A DNA stretch of 38,610 bases from UBA11475 sp045655805 (lineage in GTDB: Bacteria; Bacillota; Clostridia; Christensenellales; Borkfalkiaceae), in contig JAZOPZ010000027.1 of the NCBI GenBank assembly GCA_045655805.1, positions 1 through 38,610 of the forward strand, given 5' to 3'. How positions within the stretch are numbered: position 1 is the stretch's first letter; the number at the start of each line of letters is the position of its first letter. A model generated the notes under the pieces. The model did no database searches and was not told the origin of the DNA. It saw only the letters and a list, made by a program, of their open reading frames with translations. Below, piece by piece: positions 23,578-32,786 of this stretch. Position numbers and translations under genes: made by a program.

Positions 23578-23606
23578 TTGACAAACAAAACTTATTATAT
23601 TAAAAT
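23578..23606 (+). promoter_or_regulatory. Promoter of the DeoR-type gene, leaderless geometry
   Basis: TTGACA (23578-23583) and TAAAAT (23601-23606), 17 bp apart. Only TATCAT lies between the -10 and ATG 23613, the same spacing as at cca. Confidence 0.8.
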
Positions 23607-23612
23607 TATCAT

Positions 23613-24371
23613 ATGGCAAACACCGAAAGAGAAGAAAAAATTCTTGATATTTTGAAAGAAAGGACCGAAGTGAGCGTTAGTGCGCTTACTGAACTTTTAT
23701 TTGCCAGCGAGGCTACCGTTAGACGCGGCCTTAAGCGTCTTGAAGAACGAGGCCTTATTTTTAGAGCGCACGGCAAAGCCGTTAACGCTAAACTTTACGC
23801 TGACAAAAACGAGGATTTTTCTTCGCGCGAAATTACTGCACTGCCGATAAAAAAACGCATAGCAAATAAAGCCGTTAAAAGTTGTATAAAAAACGGTTTT
23901 GTAGTAATGCTTGACGCATCAACCACGGTTACTTGCGCAGTTGATTTTTTGAGTTCTTACGACGACCTTATCGTTATAACTAGTGGGCTTAAAAGTTTAG
24001 TTAAACTAGCAAACACCACCCTTAAGTTTTATTCAACAGGTGGCAAAGCCATAAACGGCTCATCATCTTTCGTTGGACAAACAGCAATAAACGCTGTGGA
24101 CAGTTTTAACGCAGACGTATGCTTGATTTCGTGCCACGGTATTAGTAGCGACGGCTATTTAACGGATACTTCTGAACCTGAAAACGACTTAAGAAAGGCT
24201 ATGCTTAAACGGGCAAAACGCAAAATTTTGCTTGTAGATTCTACTAAAATAAACAAATCTTTTTGGCATAACCTTTGCCATATTTCAGAATTTGACGACG
24301 TTTTTTGCGACGAACCGTTACCTGAAAATATTGCAAAATCAATTAAAACTTTTCATCTTGTAACGGAGTAA
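23613..24371 (+). CDS. DeoR/GlpR-family transcriptional regulator
   Basis: A 252-residue regulator. The N-terminal winged HTH shows REEKILDILKERTEVSV, then the recognition helix ASEATVRRGLKRLEERGLI and the wing RAHGKA. The C-terminal effector domain (about 75-250) is the DeoRC sugar-phosphate sensor, with GFVVMLDASTT and KILLVDSTKINKSFW. Such proteins bind phosphorylated sugars and repress adjacent sugar-use genes. It diverges from the split dehydrogenase, which is its probable target. It lacks a Shine-Dalgarno and its promoter lies six bases from the ATG, so the mRNA is probably leaderless. Four bases separate its stop from the DUF1294 gene. Confidence 0.88.
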   Translation: MANTEREEKILDILKERTEVSVSALTELLFASEATVRRGLKRLEERGLIFRAHGKAVNAKLYADKNEDFSSREITALPIKKRIANKAVKSCIKNGFVVMLDASTTVTCAVDFLSSYDDLIVITSGLKSLVKLANTTLKFYSTGGKAINGSSSFVGQTAINAVDSFNADVCLISCHGISSDGYLTDTSEPENDLRKAMLKRAKRKILLVDSTKINKSFWHNLCHISEFDDVFCDEPLPENIAKSIKTFHLVTE

Positions 24372-24374
24372 ATT

Positions 24375-24668
24375 ATGGACGAAAAAGTCTTTTATATTTT
24401 AGCCTTGATTTTGGGGGCAATTAACTTAATAACTTTTTTACTTTACGGCGTGGACAAAATACTTGCCATAAACGGCGCTAGAAGAATACCGGAAAAAACA
24501 CTTTTGGGGATTTCTATTACCTGCGGTGGCGTAGGTGGGCTTTTGGCAATGCTAATATTTAGGCATAAAACCCGTGGTGAACATTGGTATTTTAAAGTTG
24601 TCAACTTAATAGGCATCGCACTATGTTGTTTAGCAATTTATTTCGTAGGAAGAGTTACCGTTTTTTAA
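24375..24668 (+). CDS. DUF1294 membrane protein
   Basis: A 97-residue protein with three hydrophobic helices. The DUF1294 signature is clear: YGVDKILAINGARRIPE (residues 24-40), GGVGGLLAMLIFRHKT and the C-terminal helix. The function of the family is unknown. It is translated right after the DeoR-type gene and probably shares its transcript, though a link in function is not evident. Confidence 0.85.
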   Translation: MDEKVFYILALILGAINLITFLLYGVDKILAINGARRIPEKTLLGISITCGGVGGLLAMLIFRHKTRGEHWYFKVVNLIGIALCCLAIYFVGRVTVF

Positions 24669-24714
24669 CGGTTAAAAATAAAAAATTTAGTAATAATCGT
24701 ATAAAGGAGTTTTT

Positions 24715-25863
24715 ATGCAAAAATCAGACATCAAGTATATTGGCGTAAACGACCATGAAATCGACCTTTTCGAAGGTCAATATATCGTACCAAACGGTAT
24801 GTCTTATAATTCTTATTTAATTGAAGACGACAAAATAGCAATTTTCGATACCGTTGACGCTCGTTTTAGAGACGAGTGGCTTGCTAACATTAAAAACACT
24901 ATCGGCGACAAAACTCCAGACTATTTAGTAATTTTGCATATGGAACCAGACCACTCTGCAAACATTTTAGAATTCGCCAAAGAATACCCTAGCGCTAAAA
25001 TCGTTTCTTCACAAAAAGCGTTCACTATGATGAAGAACTTTTTCGGCACAGATTTTAACCATAAACAAGTAGTCGTGGGCGAAGGCTCTACCCTTTTACT
25101 TGGTAAGCACGAGATGGTTTTCGTAACGGCGCCTATGGTTCATTGGCCTGAAGTTATCGTTGCATACGACAAAACCGAAAAAGCTTTATTTTCCGCCGAC
25201 GGTTTTGGTAAATTCGGCGCGCTTGACGCTGAAGAAGACTGGGCTTGCGAGGCTAGAAGATATTATATCGGTATTGTTGGTAAGTACGGCGCGCAAGTTC
25301 AAGCGCTCTTAAAAAAAGCGTCTGCTTTAGATATTCAAGCAATCTATCCTTTACACGGACCTGCCTTAAAAGAAGATTTAGGCTACTATCTTAATCTTTA
25401 TAACATTTGGTCAAGTTACGGCGTTGAAAGTGAAGGCGTACTTATTTGTTACACTTCAGTTTACGGCAATACCAAAAACGCCGTGCAAATTTTAGCAAAA
25501 GAACTTGAAGATAAAGGCGTAAAAGTTACCGTCAACGACCTTGCAAGATGCGATATGGCAGAGGCTGTTGAAGACGCTTTCAGATACGGCAAAATCGTTT
25601 TGGCCACCACCACTTATAACGGCGAAATTTTTCCGTTCATGAGAGAGTTCATAAATCATCTTATAGAAAGAAATTTTCAAAACCGTACGATAGGCTTTAT
25701 CGAAAACGGTTCTTGGGCGCCTGTTGCTACGAAAACTATGATGGGGATGCTTGAAAAGTGTAAAAATTTAACCTATACCCAAGCAGGCGTTAAGATTTTA
25801 TCGGCAGTTAAAGATGAAAATATTGCTCAAATTAAAGAACTCGCCGACGAACTTTGTAAATAA
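24715..25863 (+). CDS. fprA: Flavodiiron protein (A-type flavoprotein, O2/NO reductase)
   Basis: A 382-residue flavodiiron protein that reduces oxygen to water or NO to N2O, protecting anaerobes. Residues 1-250 are the metallo-beta-lactamase domain with diiron ligands His75, Glu77, Asp79 and His80 in HMEPDH, then VHWPE near 143 and SADGFGKFG. Residues about 255-382 are flavodoxin with the FMN-binding CYTSVYGNT. All expected ligands are present, and there is no rubredoxin extension, so electrons come from a separate rubredoxin or ferredoxin. AAAGGAG precedes the ATG, and a terminator follows. Confidence 0.94.
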   Translation: MQKSDIKYIGVNDHEIDLFEGQYIVPNGMSYNSYLIEDDKIAIFDTVDARFRDEWLANIKNTIGDKTPDYLVILHMEPDHSANILEFAKEYPSAKIVSSQKAFTMMKNFFGTDFNHKQVVVGEGSTLLLGKHEMVFVTAPMVHWPEVIVAYDKTEKALFSADGFGKFGALDAEEDWACEARRYYIGIVGKYGAQVQALLKKASALDIQAIYPLHGPALKEDLGYYLNLYNIWSSYGVESEGVLICYTSVYGNTKNAVQILAKELEDKGVKVTVNDLARCDMAEAVEDAFRYGKIVLATTTYNGEIFPFMREFINHLIERNFQNRTIGFIENGSWAPVATKTMMGMLEKCKNLTYTQAGVKILSAVKDENIAQIKELADELCK

Positions 25864-25869
25864 TAAATA

Positions 25870-25894
25870 AAAAGGACCTTATGGGCCCTTTTTT
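25870..25894 (+). terminator. Terminator after the flavodiiron gene
   Basis: AAAAGGACC pairs with GGGCCCTTTT with one mismatch, followed by TTTATTT. Confidence 0.75.
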
Positions 25895-25932
25895 ATTTGC
25901 TAAACTTTTATTTTTTAAGGCGGTATTTTTTA

Positions 25933-25960
25933 TTGCTTTTTAATTTTAAAATGATATAAT
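25933..25960 (+). promoter_or_regulatory. Promoter of the MFS gene
   Basis: TTGCTT (25933-25938) and TATAAT (25955-25960) with a 16-bp spacer. Confidence 0.65.
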
Positions 25961-25987
25961 CATACTAGTTAATTTTACAGGTATTAT

Positions 25988-27247
25988 ATGCAAAAATCTT
26001 ACACGAGAATTAAATTAGGTTGTTACGCAACGAACATTACGATGTCCGTCGTCGGAACTTTATCACCACTTTTATTTATGATATTCCGTAACACTTACGG
26101 CATATCTTTTTCACTTTTAGGTCTTTTAGTTTTAGTGAATTTTTTTACACAACTTGGGATTGACTTGATATTTTCATTTTTCTCACATAAATTCAACATC
26201 TCAAAAACTGTAAAAGTAACGCCTTTTATCGGAGCGATAGGGCTTGTCGTTTACGCCGTATTGCCTATAATTATGAAAGACCACGCCTATATCGGTTTAT
26301 TGATAGGTACGGTGATATTTTCGGCATCGAGTGGGCTTGCTGAAGTTTTAATCAGCCCCGTTGTCGCTCAAATCCCTGCCGATGACCCTGATAGAGAAAT
26401 GAGTAAACTTCACTCAATTTACGCTTGGGGCGTAGTTGGTGTCGTCGCTTTTAGTACGGTGTTCATCTTTTTATTTGGTGGCGAAAATTGGAGCATTTTA
26501 ACAATTATCTTAACCGCAGTTCCGCTTACTGCAACTATTTTGTTTGCAGGGGCTAAAATCCCAGATCTCCCTACGCCTGAAAAGGTATCGGGCACAATCT
26601 CTTTCTTAAAAAATAAAACCGTTTGGCTTTGCGTATTGGCAATATTTTTAGGTGGTGCAAGCGAGTTAGTAATGGCGCAATGGGCGTCAGGCTATATTGA
26701 AACGGCTTTAGGACTACCTAAAATTTACGGCGACATATTTGGCGTGATGTTGTTTGCCTTAACGCAAGGCGTTGGTAGAAGTTTATACGCTAAAATAGGT
26801 AAAAACATTTACAGGGTTTTGATTTTAGGAGCAATAGGCGCGTTTATTTGTTACCTTACGGCGTCGATCTCACCACTTCCTATAATCGGCCTTGTAGCGT
26901 GCGCGTTAACTGGTTTTTGTATAGCAATGATGTGGCCGGGGTCACTTATCGTCGCATCAGACAAATTCCCTAACGGTGGCGTTTTGATTTTTGCTCTTAT
27001 GGCAGCGGGTGGCGACTGTGGCGCAAGTGTCGGTCCACAACTTGTTGGAATAATTACGGACGCAACTATTTCAAGCAGTTTTGCAAGCAGTTTGTCTACC
27101 ACTCTTGGCATAACGGTTGAACAACTCGGCATGAAGGTAGGTATGCTAGTTGGATCACTTTTCCCACTATTTGCAATTTTAGTGTTTGCCTTGCTTTATA
27201 AAAAGCGTGACCAAAAGCCAACTTTATTAAACGAACAAAAGGACTAA
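25988..27247 (+). CDS. Major facilitator superfamily transporter
   Basis: A 419-residue integral membrane protein with about 12 helices and an internal loop near residues 185-210. The first half has MSVVGTLSPLLF and a charged loop HKFNISKTVKV; the second has GGASELVMAQWASGY and GFCIAMMWPG. These motifs recall the FGHS/sugar-like MFS branch, but the substrate cannot be assigned. AGG lies close to the start, so the Shine-Dalgarno is weak. It has its own promoter and a terminator overlapping its stop codon, so it is monocistronic. Confidence 0.8.
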   Translation: MQKSYTRIKLGCYATNITMSVVGTLSPLLFMIFRNTYGISFSLLGLLVLVNFFTQLGIDLIFSFFSHKFNISKTVKVTPFIGAIGLVVYAVLPIIMKDHAYIGLLIGTVIFSASSGLAEVLISPVVAQIPADDPDREMSKLHSIYAWGVVGVVAFSTVFIFLFGGENWSILTIILTAVPLTATILFAGAKIPDLPTPEKVSGTISFLKNKTVWLCVLAIFLGGASELVMAQWASGYIETALGLPKIYGDIFGVMLFALTQGVGRSLYAKIGKNIYRVLILGAIGAFICYLTASISPLPIIGLVACALTGFCIAMMWPGSLIVASDKFPNGGVLIFALMAAGGDCGASVGPQLVGIITDATISSSFASSLSTTLGITVEQLGMKVGMLVGSLFPLFAILVFALLYKKRDQKPTLLNEQKD

Positions 27248-27262
27248 CAAAGTCCTTTTTTT
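27237..27262 (+). terminator. Terminator overlapping the MFS stop
   Basis: AAAAGGACT pairs with AGTCCTTTT around AACAA, followed by T residues. The rest of 27263-27389 shows nothing. Confidence 0.85.
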
Positions 27263-27389
27263 ATGCCAACTATTAGCAGTTTGGATTAAAACAACACCAA
27301 ACGGTAGCGCCAAAATACACCATTTTAGTTGTTTTTAGTTAAATACAATATTAAAAAATAGCCTTTTAATTTTTAACGCTTGGCGTTTG

Positions 27390-27418
27390 TTGACTTTTTT
27401 TAAAAGTTATTATATAAT
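27390..27418 (+). promoter_or_regulatory. Promoter of the NhaC-family gene
   Basis: TTGACT (27390-27395) and TATAAT (27413-27418), 17 bp apart. Confidence 0.85.
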
Positions 27419-27446
27419 CTTTACTAGTAATTAAGGAGATTTCACT

Positions 27447-28805
27447 ATGGATGAATTAACTTCAAAGAAAGGTAATTGGTGGGCGCTACTTCCGATTGCC
27501 GTGTTTTTGGTAGTGTACATAGGCGTAAGCGTTATTTTTAACGACTTTTACGCAATGAGTGTAGTCGTTGCGTTTTTGATTGCAATACTAGTAGCGTGCT
27601 TACAAAACCGTTCGCTTAAGTTTGAGGAAAAACTTTCGGTTATGGCAAAAGGTTTTGCCGATAAAAATATCGTTACGATGATCCTTATCTTTTTAGGTGC
27701 AGGTATCTTTGCCGGCATTTTAGGTAGAGAAGGCGCAAAAGCCGTTGCTAACTTGTTCTTAAGTTTTATTCCATCTAGATTTTCTGCGCTAGTATTGTTC
27801 GTGGTTGCTTGTTTCGTTTCAACGGCGCTAGGTACTTCTTGTGGTACTATTACGGTAATGGCGTCTATTGCGTTTGAACTTTCGGTTGCAACTGGACTTT
27901 CGCTACCTATTTGCATAGCGTCGGTTATCGGTGGTGCAATGTTTGGCGATAACTTATCGTTTATTTCGGATACGACGATTGCAGCGACTTCAACGCAAGG
28001 TTGCAAGATGAAAGATAAGTTTAAAGAAAACTTTTTTATAGCGTTACCTGCGGCGATTGCAACGATTATAGTTTTGGTTATATTCGCTATCACCGCTGAT
28101 ACCGTAAACGATTATACTCCTGAAAAAATTAACCTTTGGCTTTTAATTCCTTACGTGTTAGTACTTATAGGTGGTATCGTAGGTATTAACGTATTTATCG
28201 TGCTTATAGGTGGTATAGCAACGGCGATTATTATTCAACTTTCACTTGGCACCAAATTCCTTGCCGTAATCACTTCTATGGGTGGTGGCGCAAGTGGTAT
28301 GTTTGAAGTCATCTTGGTAACTATGCTCGTATCAATGCTTTCTGCTTTGATGAAAGAATACGGTGGCTTTGACGCACTTTTACACGGCATTAAAAGAGTA
28401 TTTAAAGGCAACGTTGGCGGACAACTCGGTATCGGCGTTTTAGTATCGGCAATGGACGTTGCAACTGCAAACAACACCGTAGCAATAGTAATGGCTGCAC
28501 CTATCGCAAAAAATATTAGCGAAGAATACGGTATAACCAACACTAAAACGGCATCTCTTTTAGATATTTTTGGTAGCGTAATTCAAGGTATAATCCCTTA
28601 CGGCGCGCAAATGATAACGGCTGTTTCAGTAGTAGCAGAGTGTGCTGCAAAAGCCAACTTAAATCTTTTCGTTTCTGCAGGTCAAATAATACCACTTTTG
28701 TTCTACCCTTACTTCTTGGCGATAAGCGCCATTGCGTTTATGGTAATACCTGCCTTGCTTAAAAAGAAGAAACAACCTAGCGTTTCGGTAGAAAATAACG
28801 ACTAA
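27447..28805 (+). CDS. NhaC-family Na+/H+ antiporter
   Basis: A 452-residue membrane protein with about 11-12 helices of the NhaC/Na+:H+ antiporter superfamily. The diagnostic GDNLSFISDTTIAAT near residues 171-185 and CGTITVMA are present. It should exchange Na+ for H+ or, as some members do, carry lactate/malate or other small acids. AAGGAG precedes ATG 27447. The ion specificity is from family knowledge. It ends against the aro operon, with a bidirectional terminator between. Confidence 0.88.
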   Translation: MDELTSKKGNWWALLPIAVFLVVYIGVSVIFNDFYAMSVVVAFLIAILVACLQNRSLKFEEKLSVMAKGFADKNIVTMILIFLGAGIFAGILGREGAKAVANLFLSFIPSRFSALVLFVVACFVSTALGTSCGTITVMASIAFELSVATGLSLPICIASVIGGAMFGDNLSFISDTTIAATSTQGCKMKDKFKENFFIALPAAIATIIVLVIFAITADTVNDYTPEKINLWLLIPYVLVLIGGIVGINVFIVLIGGIATAIIIQLSLGTKFLAVITSMGGGASGMFEVILVTMLVSMLSALMKEYGGFDALLHGIKRVFKGNVGGQLGIGVLVSAMDVATANNTVAIVMAAPIAKNISEEYGITNTKTASLLDIFGSVIQGIIPYGAQMITAVSVVAECAAKANLNLFVSAGQIIPLLFYPYFLAISAIAFMVIPALLKKKKQPSVSVENND

Positions 28806-28845
28806 CGGCTGTTTGAAAGTTAACCAAATAACTAAATTTATTAAA

Positions 28846-28876
28846 ACAAAAAAGCGACCAATTAGGTCGCATTTTA
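28846..28876. terminator. Bidirectional terminator ending the aro operon
   Basis: GCGACC pairs with GGTCGC around AATTA with A/T tracts on both sides; on the minus strand it is followed by TTTTTT. Confidence 0.82.
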
Positions 28877-28886
28877 ATTGTCGTTT

Positions 28887-29318
28887 TTATTGTTTTTGTT
28901 CGATTATGGCGTCTATTGCTTTTAAGTATCCTTCAAAGCCTTGACCTGTAATAACCTTAAAACAAGCCGAGCGAATATATGAAATTTTTCTAAAATCTTC
29001 ACGCTCGTCAACGGCGGTTATGTGGACTTCAACAGTAGGGATATCAACCGACTTAACAGCGTCTAAAAGAGCAACGCTAGTGTGGGTATAAGCGCCAGGA
29101 TTTATTACTATACCGTCAAACTTTTTATACGCCTTTTGTATTGCCGTAACTAAAGCACCCTCGCTATTTGATTGAAAAAATTTTACCTTGACCCCTTTTA
29201 TTTTCGCGTGGTTTTTTATAAGTGATACGAGCGCCTTATAAGTTTTTTCACCGTACAAGTTTTTTTCTCTAATTCCCAACATATTTAAGTTAGGACCGTT
29301 TATAACGAGTATTCGCAT
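28887..29318 (-). CDS. aroQ: 3-dehydroquinate dehydratase, type II
   Basis: A 143-residue type II enzyme that dehydrates 3-dehydroquinate to 3-dehydroshikimate, step three of the shikimate pathway. It begins ILVINGPNLNMLGIRE with the catalytic loop (Tyr as in LYG at 26-28), and has FFQSNSEGALV, INPGAYTHTSVALLDA and VEVHIT with active-site His. The length is normal. It overlaps the aroE-aroK gene by 19 bp and is last in the operon. Confidence 0.95.
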   Translation of the reverse strand: MRILVINGPNLNMLGIREKNLYGEKTYKALVSLIKNHAKIKGVKVKFFQSNSEGALVTAIQKAYKKFDGIVINPGAYTHTSVALLDAVKSVDIPTVEVHITAVDEREDFRKISYIRSACFKVITGQGFEGYLKAIDAIIEQKQ

Positions 29319-30529
29319 AACGATAAAATCTCCTTTGCTACTTCTTCTATATTTTTTGAATTATCCACCGAATAATCAGCGCACGCTTTATAAAGTGGTT
29401 TTCTCTCTTCGTACATTTTTTTAACAGTTTCTAAATCCTTTGAAAGTGGTCTACCCTGCCTTGAAAGTGAAGTCACTTCCCTCTTTAGCCAAACGACCTT
29501 GCCGTTTGAAGACAACGGATAATGGTTTTCTTGTCGTTTTACAATTCCCCCACCCGTCGCTATAATTGCACCACGCTCGTTTTCGGCAATCTTTAAAGCG
29601 TCGCTTTCTAACTCTCGAAATTTATCTTCACCGTCGATAGCAAAAATTTCTTCAATATTCTTGTTTGCCAAAGAAACTATTAATTCGTCGGTATCTATAA
29701 ACTTTTTGCCCGTAAGTTTTGCAAGAGTTTTACCTATCGTAGATTTTCCACAACCTGCCATACCGATAAGCGTTAAATTTTCCGTTTGCTTAATAAGTTC
29801 TTTTGCAATGAAAGGTATTTTATCTTCACTAACGACGTTGCCTGTAAATAAATCACTAGCGTACTTTGCTTGAGCCACGAGCATTGAAAGACCGTTCACA
29901 CTTGGTACGCCCAACTTATCTGCCGAATATGTAATTAAAGTTTTTGACGGATTGTAAACGACGTCGGCAACGCCTTTTAATTTAGGGAATCTATCAACTT
30001 TAATAGGCGCTATATAACTGTCAGGAAACATACCGACCGGCGTAGTGTTAATAATAACTTCCGTCTCGGATTGCTCGTAACAATTTTGATAATTAATCTC
30101 GCCCGTGCGCGAAACTTTTATAATTTTTTTTGCCCCAGATTTTTGAGCGAGCACGGTTGCCGTTTTTGAAGTTCCACCCGACCCTAAAATCATAACGGTG
30201 CGATTTTTTAATTCAATCCCAACAGACTTAAGCATATAGTCAAGACCTAAAATATCGGTATTATATCCGTATAATTTGCCGTGCTTTTTTACAACGGTGT
30301 TGACTGCGCCGATTTCCGACGCCAAAGGCGAAACCTCGTCAAGCAAAGGAATTACCGTTTGCTTGTACGGTATCGTAATATTTAATGCATCGTAGTCACC
30401 GTTTTTTATGAAGTTTTCAAACTCGTCCTCATTTAAAGAAAACAAATCGTAACTATACTCCCCTAAATACTCGTGTATTTTAGGCGAATAACTATGCTTT
30501 AGGGTTTTACCCACAAGTCCACATTTCAT
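29300..30529 (-). CDS. aroE-aroK: Bifunctional shikimate dehydrogenase / shikimate kinase
   Basis: A fusion of about 409 residues. Residues 1-255 are shikimate dehydrogenase: GKTLKHSYSPKIH, NITIPYK with the catalytic Lys, ILGSGGTSKTATVL for NADP and NTTPVGMFP. Residues about 256-409 are shikimate kinase: Walker A GMAGCGKST, DTDELI, GEDKFRELE, GGGIVKR and the lid RQGRPL. One chain thus makes shikimate and phosphorylates it. Fusions of these two activities occur in some bacteria, in various orders. I chose ATG 30529 (MKCGLVGK) with GGTGA eight bases upstream; GTG at 30541 or TTG at 30547 would add a few residues. It follows pheA by 45 bp and overlaps aroQ. Confidence 0.93.
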   Translation of the reverse strand: MKCGLVGKTLKHSYSPKIHEYLGEYSYDLFSLNEDEFENFIKNGDYDALNITIPYKQTVIPLLDEVSPLASEIGAVNTVVKKHGKLYGYNTDILGLDYMLKSVGIELKNRTVMILGSGGTSKTATVLAQKSGAKKIIKVSRTGEINYQNCYEQSETEVIINTTPVGMFPDSYIAPIKVDRFPKLKGVADVVYNPSKTLITYSADKLGVPSVNGLSMLVAQAKYASDLFTGNVVSEDKIPFIAKELIKQTENLTLIGMAGCGKSTIGKTLAKLTGKKFIDTDELIVSLANKNIEEIFAIDGEDKFRELESDALKIAENERGAIIATGGGIVKRQENHYPLSSNGKVVWLKREVTSLSRQGRPLSKDLETVKKMYEERKPLYKACADYSVDNSKNIEEVAKEILSLCEYSL

Positions 30530-30574
30530 AATACCGTTCACCGTCAAAACCTACCTAATAGGTTAAATTTATTT

Positions 30575-31717
30575 TTATAATTGTTCGTCGTAAGCACCAA
30601 GGAAAGTAAATTGTTCTGCCGACAAGTCGAGTTCGGCAAGTAAACTTTGCGTCGATTTTTTTGCTATATCGCACTCGAAATCGAAGTAGAACATAAACTC
30701 AAAATCAGACCCCGTAATAGGTCTACTTTCAAGTTTAGTTAAGTTTATACCAACGTTTGAAAACTTACTTAAAAGTTTATTAAGACTACCTGGGGTATGC
30801 GACAAAGTAGTCATAATACTAATTTTTTTTGCGCCCTTGTAAATTTCTAAATCTTTGGTAATTAAAATAAAGCGAGTATAGTTGCCACCGACGTCTTGAA
30901 TACCGTGTTGTAAAACTTTAAGACCGTATCTTTCGGCGCTTTCCTTTGATGCAATAGCGCAAATATCCGTGCGATCAGTTTCGCTAACTAGCCTTGCAGC
31001 AACTGCAGTATTAGCGCAAACGTTAACCGTTGCCGTAGGAAATTTTTCAAGATATTTACGGCATTGACTAATCGCTTGCTCGTGCGAGCAAATTTCTTTT
31101 ATATCTTCTATTTTTGCACCTTGCTTTGCAACGAGACAATGATTTATCGGCAAACGAATACTTCTTACGATATAGAATTTGTGTTCCTTCATAAGGTCGT
31201 AAACTTGGTTAACAGAACCTGCGTAACTGTTTTCAATAGGTAGTACGCCATACTTGCAAAAGCCATTTTCTACCGCGTTGAACACGGCGTCAAAACTCTT
31301 GAAAAAAGAAATATCAGCAAGTTCGAAAAGCCTTTCGGCAGCAATGCCCGAATACGCTCCCTCTACACCTTGACAAGCAACCCTTGCTCTTGCTGAAAAC
31401 TCTTTTACCCCCGATAAAAGTGCGCCGTTTATTTTATCGACGACAGGGGATGAATTTACCGTATTAAGCGATTGATAAGACTTGCTCGTTTCAAACAAAG
31501 TATCGAACACTCTTTTTAAATATATTTGCATATCTTCAGGTTCACCGTCGGTTACGCGAAGAAGAATTTTCTTTTCCCTGTAAGGGTCGTTAACGGCTTT
31601 GCCCGATTGTTTTTTATACTCTGCAACTTGTTTGACTAATTCCATACGCTTTAGGTAAAGTGATTTAATTTCGTCGTCGGTTGCGTTTATTTTCTCTCTA
31701 ATTTCGTTTAAATCCAT
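30575..31717 (-). CDS. pheA: Bifunctional chorismate mutase / prephenate dehydratase (P-protein)
   Basis: A 380-residue enzyme leading chorismate to phenylpyruvate. Residues 1-85 are an AroQ-class chorismate mutase (LNEIREKINATDDEI, RMELVKQVAEYKK). Residues about 105-290 are prephenate dehydratase with GVEGAYSGIAAE, LPIENSYAGSV and the GNYTRFI segment. Residues about 300-380 are an ACT domain with HTPGSLNKLL and the Phe-binding ESRPI, so Phe feedback is expected. It lies 7 bp after aroC. Confidence 0.95.
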   Translation of the reverse strand: MDLNEIREKINATDDEIKSLYLKRMELVKQVAEYKKQSGKAVNDPYREKKILLRVTDGEPEDMQIYLKRVFDTLFETSKSYQSLNTVNSSPVVDKINGALLSGVKEFSARARVACQGVEGAYSGIAAERLFELADISFFKSFDAVFNAVENGFCKYGVLPIENSYAGSVNQVYDLMKEHKFYIVRSIRLPINHCLVAKQGAKIEDIKEICSHEQAISQCRKYLEKFPTATVNVCANTAVAARLVSETDRTDICAIASKESAERYGLKVLQHGIQDVGGNYTRFILITKDLEIYKGAKKISIMTTLSHTPGSLNKLLSKFSNVGINLTKLESRPITGSDFEFMFYFDFECDIAKKSTQSLLAELDLSAEQFTFLGAYDEQL

Positions 31718-31724
31718 AATTCAC

Positions 31725-32786
31725 CTAGTCTTGTAAAATATCGTAAATAGCAAGTGCCGTAACGGCTTCAATAACGGGAACTGCCCTTGGCACTATACAT
31801 GCGTCGTGCCTACCGCTTATAATGAGTTCGGTATTACACTTATTTACCAAATCGACGCTGTTTTGTTTTTTTGCTATAGACGGCGTTGGCTTAATAACTA
31901 CACCAAAAGTTATCGGCATACCGTTTGAAAGCCCACCGTTTATGCCACCGTTATGATTGGTTTTAGTTTTAACGGTTTCGTTATCATAATAAAACTCGTC
32001 GTTGGCATCTGAACCGAGCATCGTAGCAAAGTCAAACCCTGTGCCAAACTCAACGCCCTTAACTGCAGGAACGGCAAATAACAGTTTAGAAATAACACCT
32101 TCGATACTATCAAACATAAACTCGCCTACACCTACGGGAACGCCCGTAACGACACATTCGATTTTACCACCAACAGAGTTACCGTCATCGTGCGCTTTTA
32201 TAATTTCCGACTGCATATCGTCAGTTAAAAGATTTTTACTTACTATAAAAGTGCCGTTTTTATAAGAAGGCCCTTTTGCGTTACCGATTTGCGAAATACA
32301 AGCGTTAACTTCAATCCCTTTTTGTGAAAGAAGTTGTTTGCAAATACCACCTGCAATACACATAACGGCCGTCATCCTACCCGAGAACTTTCCACCGCCA
32401 CGATAATCAAATCCGTCGCCGTACTTTGACCACGCAACGAAGTCCGCGTGGGACGGTCTTGGGACTTTAATTAAATTTTTATAGTCGCCACTTTTTGTGT
32501 TAATGTTTTTTATAACTGCAAAAAACTTTTCGCCGTCGAGTACGCCACCGTCTGCCCCCGATATAACTTCACATTTGTCAGGTTCGAAACGCTTTGTAGA
32601 ATACGCCGTGTTCACCGCTTTTCTTCTATCTAAAAACTCTTGTAAAAGAACCTCGCTGTAAACATCTCCTTTTTTAAAGCCGACTACTTTTACGCCGATT
32701 TCTTCAGCGTGCGACGCCCCGTAAATTTCAACCGTCAACTTATTGCCACGGTAAATTGAAATATTATTGTCGTTAAACTGTGACAT
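31725..32786 (-). CDS. aroC: Chorismate synthase
   Basis: A 353-residue enzyme that makes chorismate from EPSP with reduced FMN. It has the family signatures GASHAEEIGV, KVPRPSHADFVAW, RGGGKFSGRMTA and, near the end, GRHDACIVPRAVPVIEA. ATG 32786 follows GGAGG at good spacing; the longer frame lies inside aroA. It overlaps aroA by 14 bp. Confidence 0.94.
   Translation of the reverse strand: MSQFNDNNISIYRGNKLTVEIYGASHAEEIGVKVVGFKKGDVYSEVLLQEFLDRRKAVNTAYSTKRFEPDKCEVISGADGGVLDGEKFFAVIKNINTKSGDYKNLIKVPRPSHADFVAWSKYGDGFDYRGGGKFSGRMTAVMCIAGGICKQLLSQKGIEVNACISQIGNAKGPSYKNGTFIVSKNLLTDDMQSEIIKAHDDGNSVGGKIECVVTGVPVGVGEFMFDSIEGVISKLLFAVPAVKGVEFGTGFDFATMLGSDANDEFYYDNETVKTKTNHNGGINGGLSNGMPITFGVVIKPTPSIAKKQNSVDLVNKCNTELIISGRHDACIVPRAVPVIEAVTALAIYDILQD

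Noticed and set aside
27548..28093. 181-codon frame opposite the antiporter
   Set aside because: It is a shadow of the NhaC-family gene, without a ribosome site or known motif.
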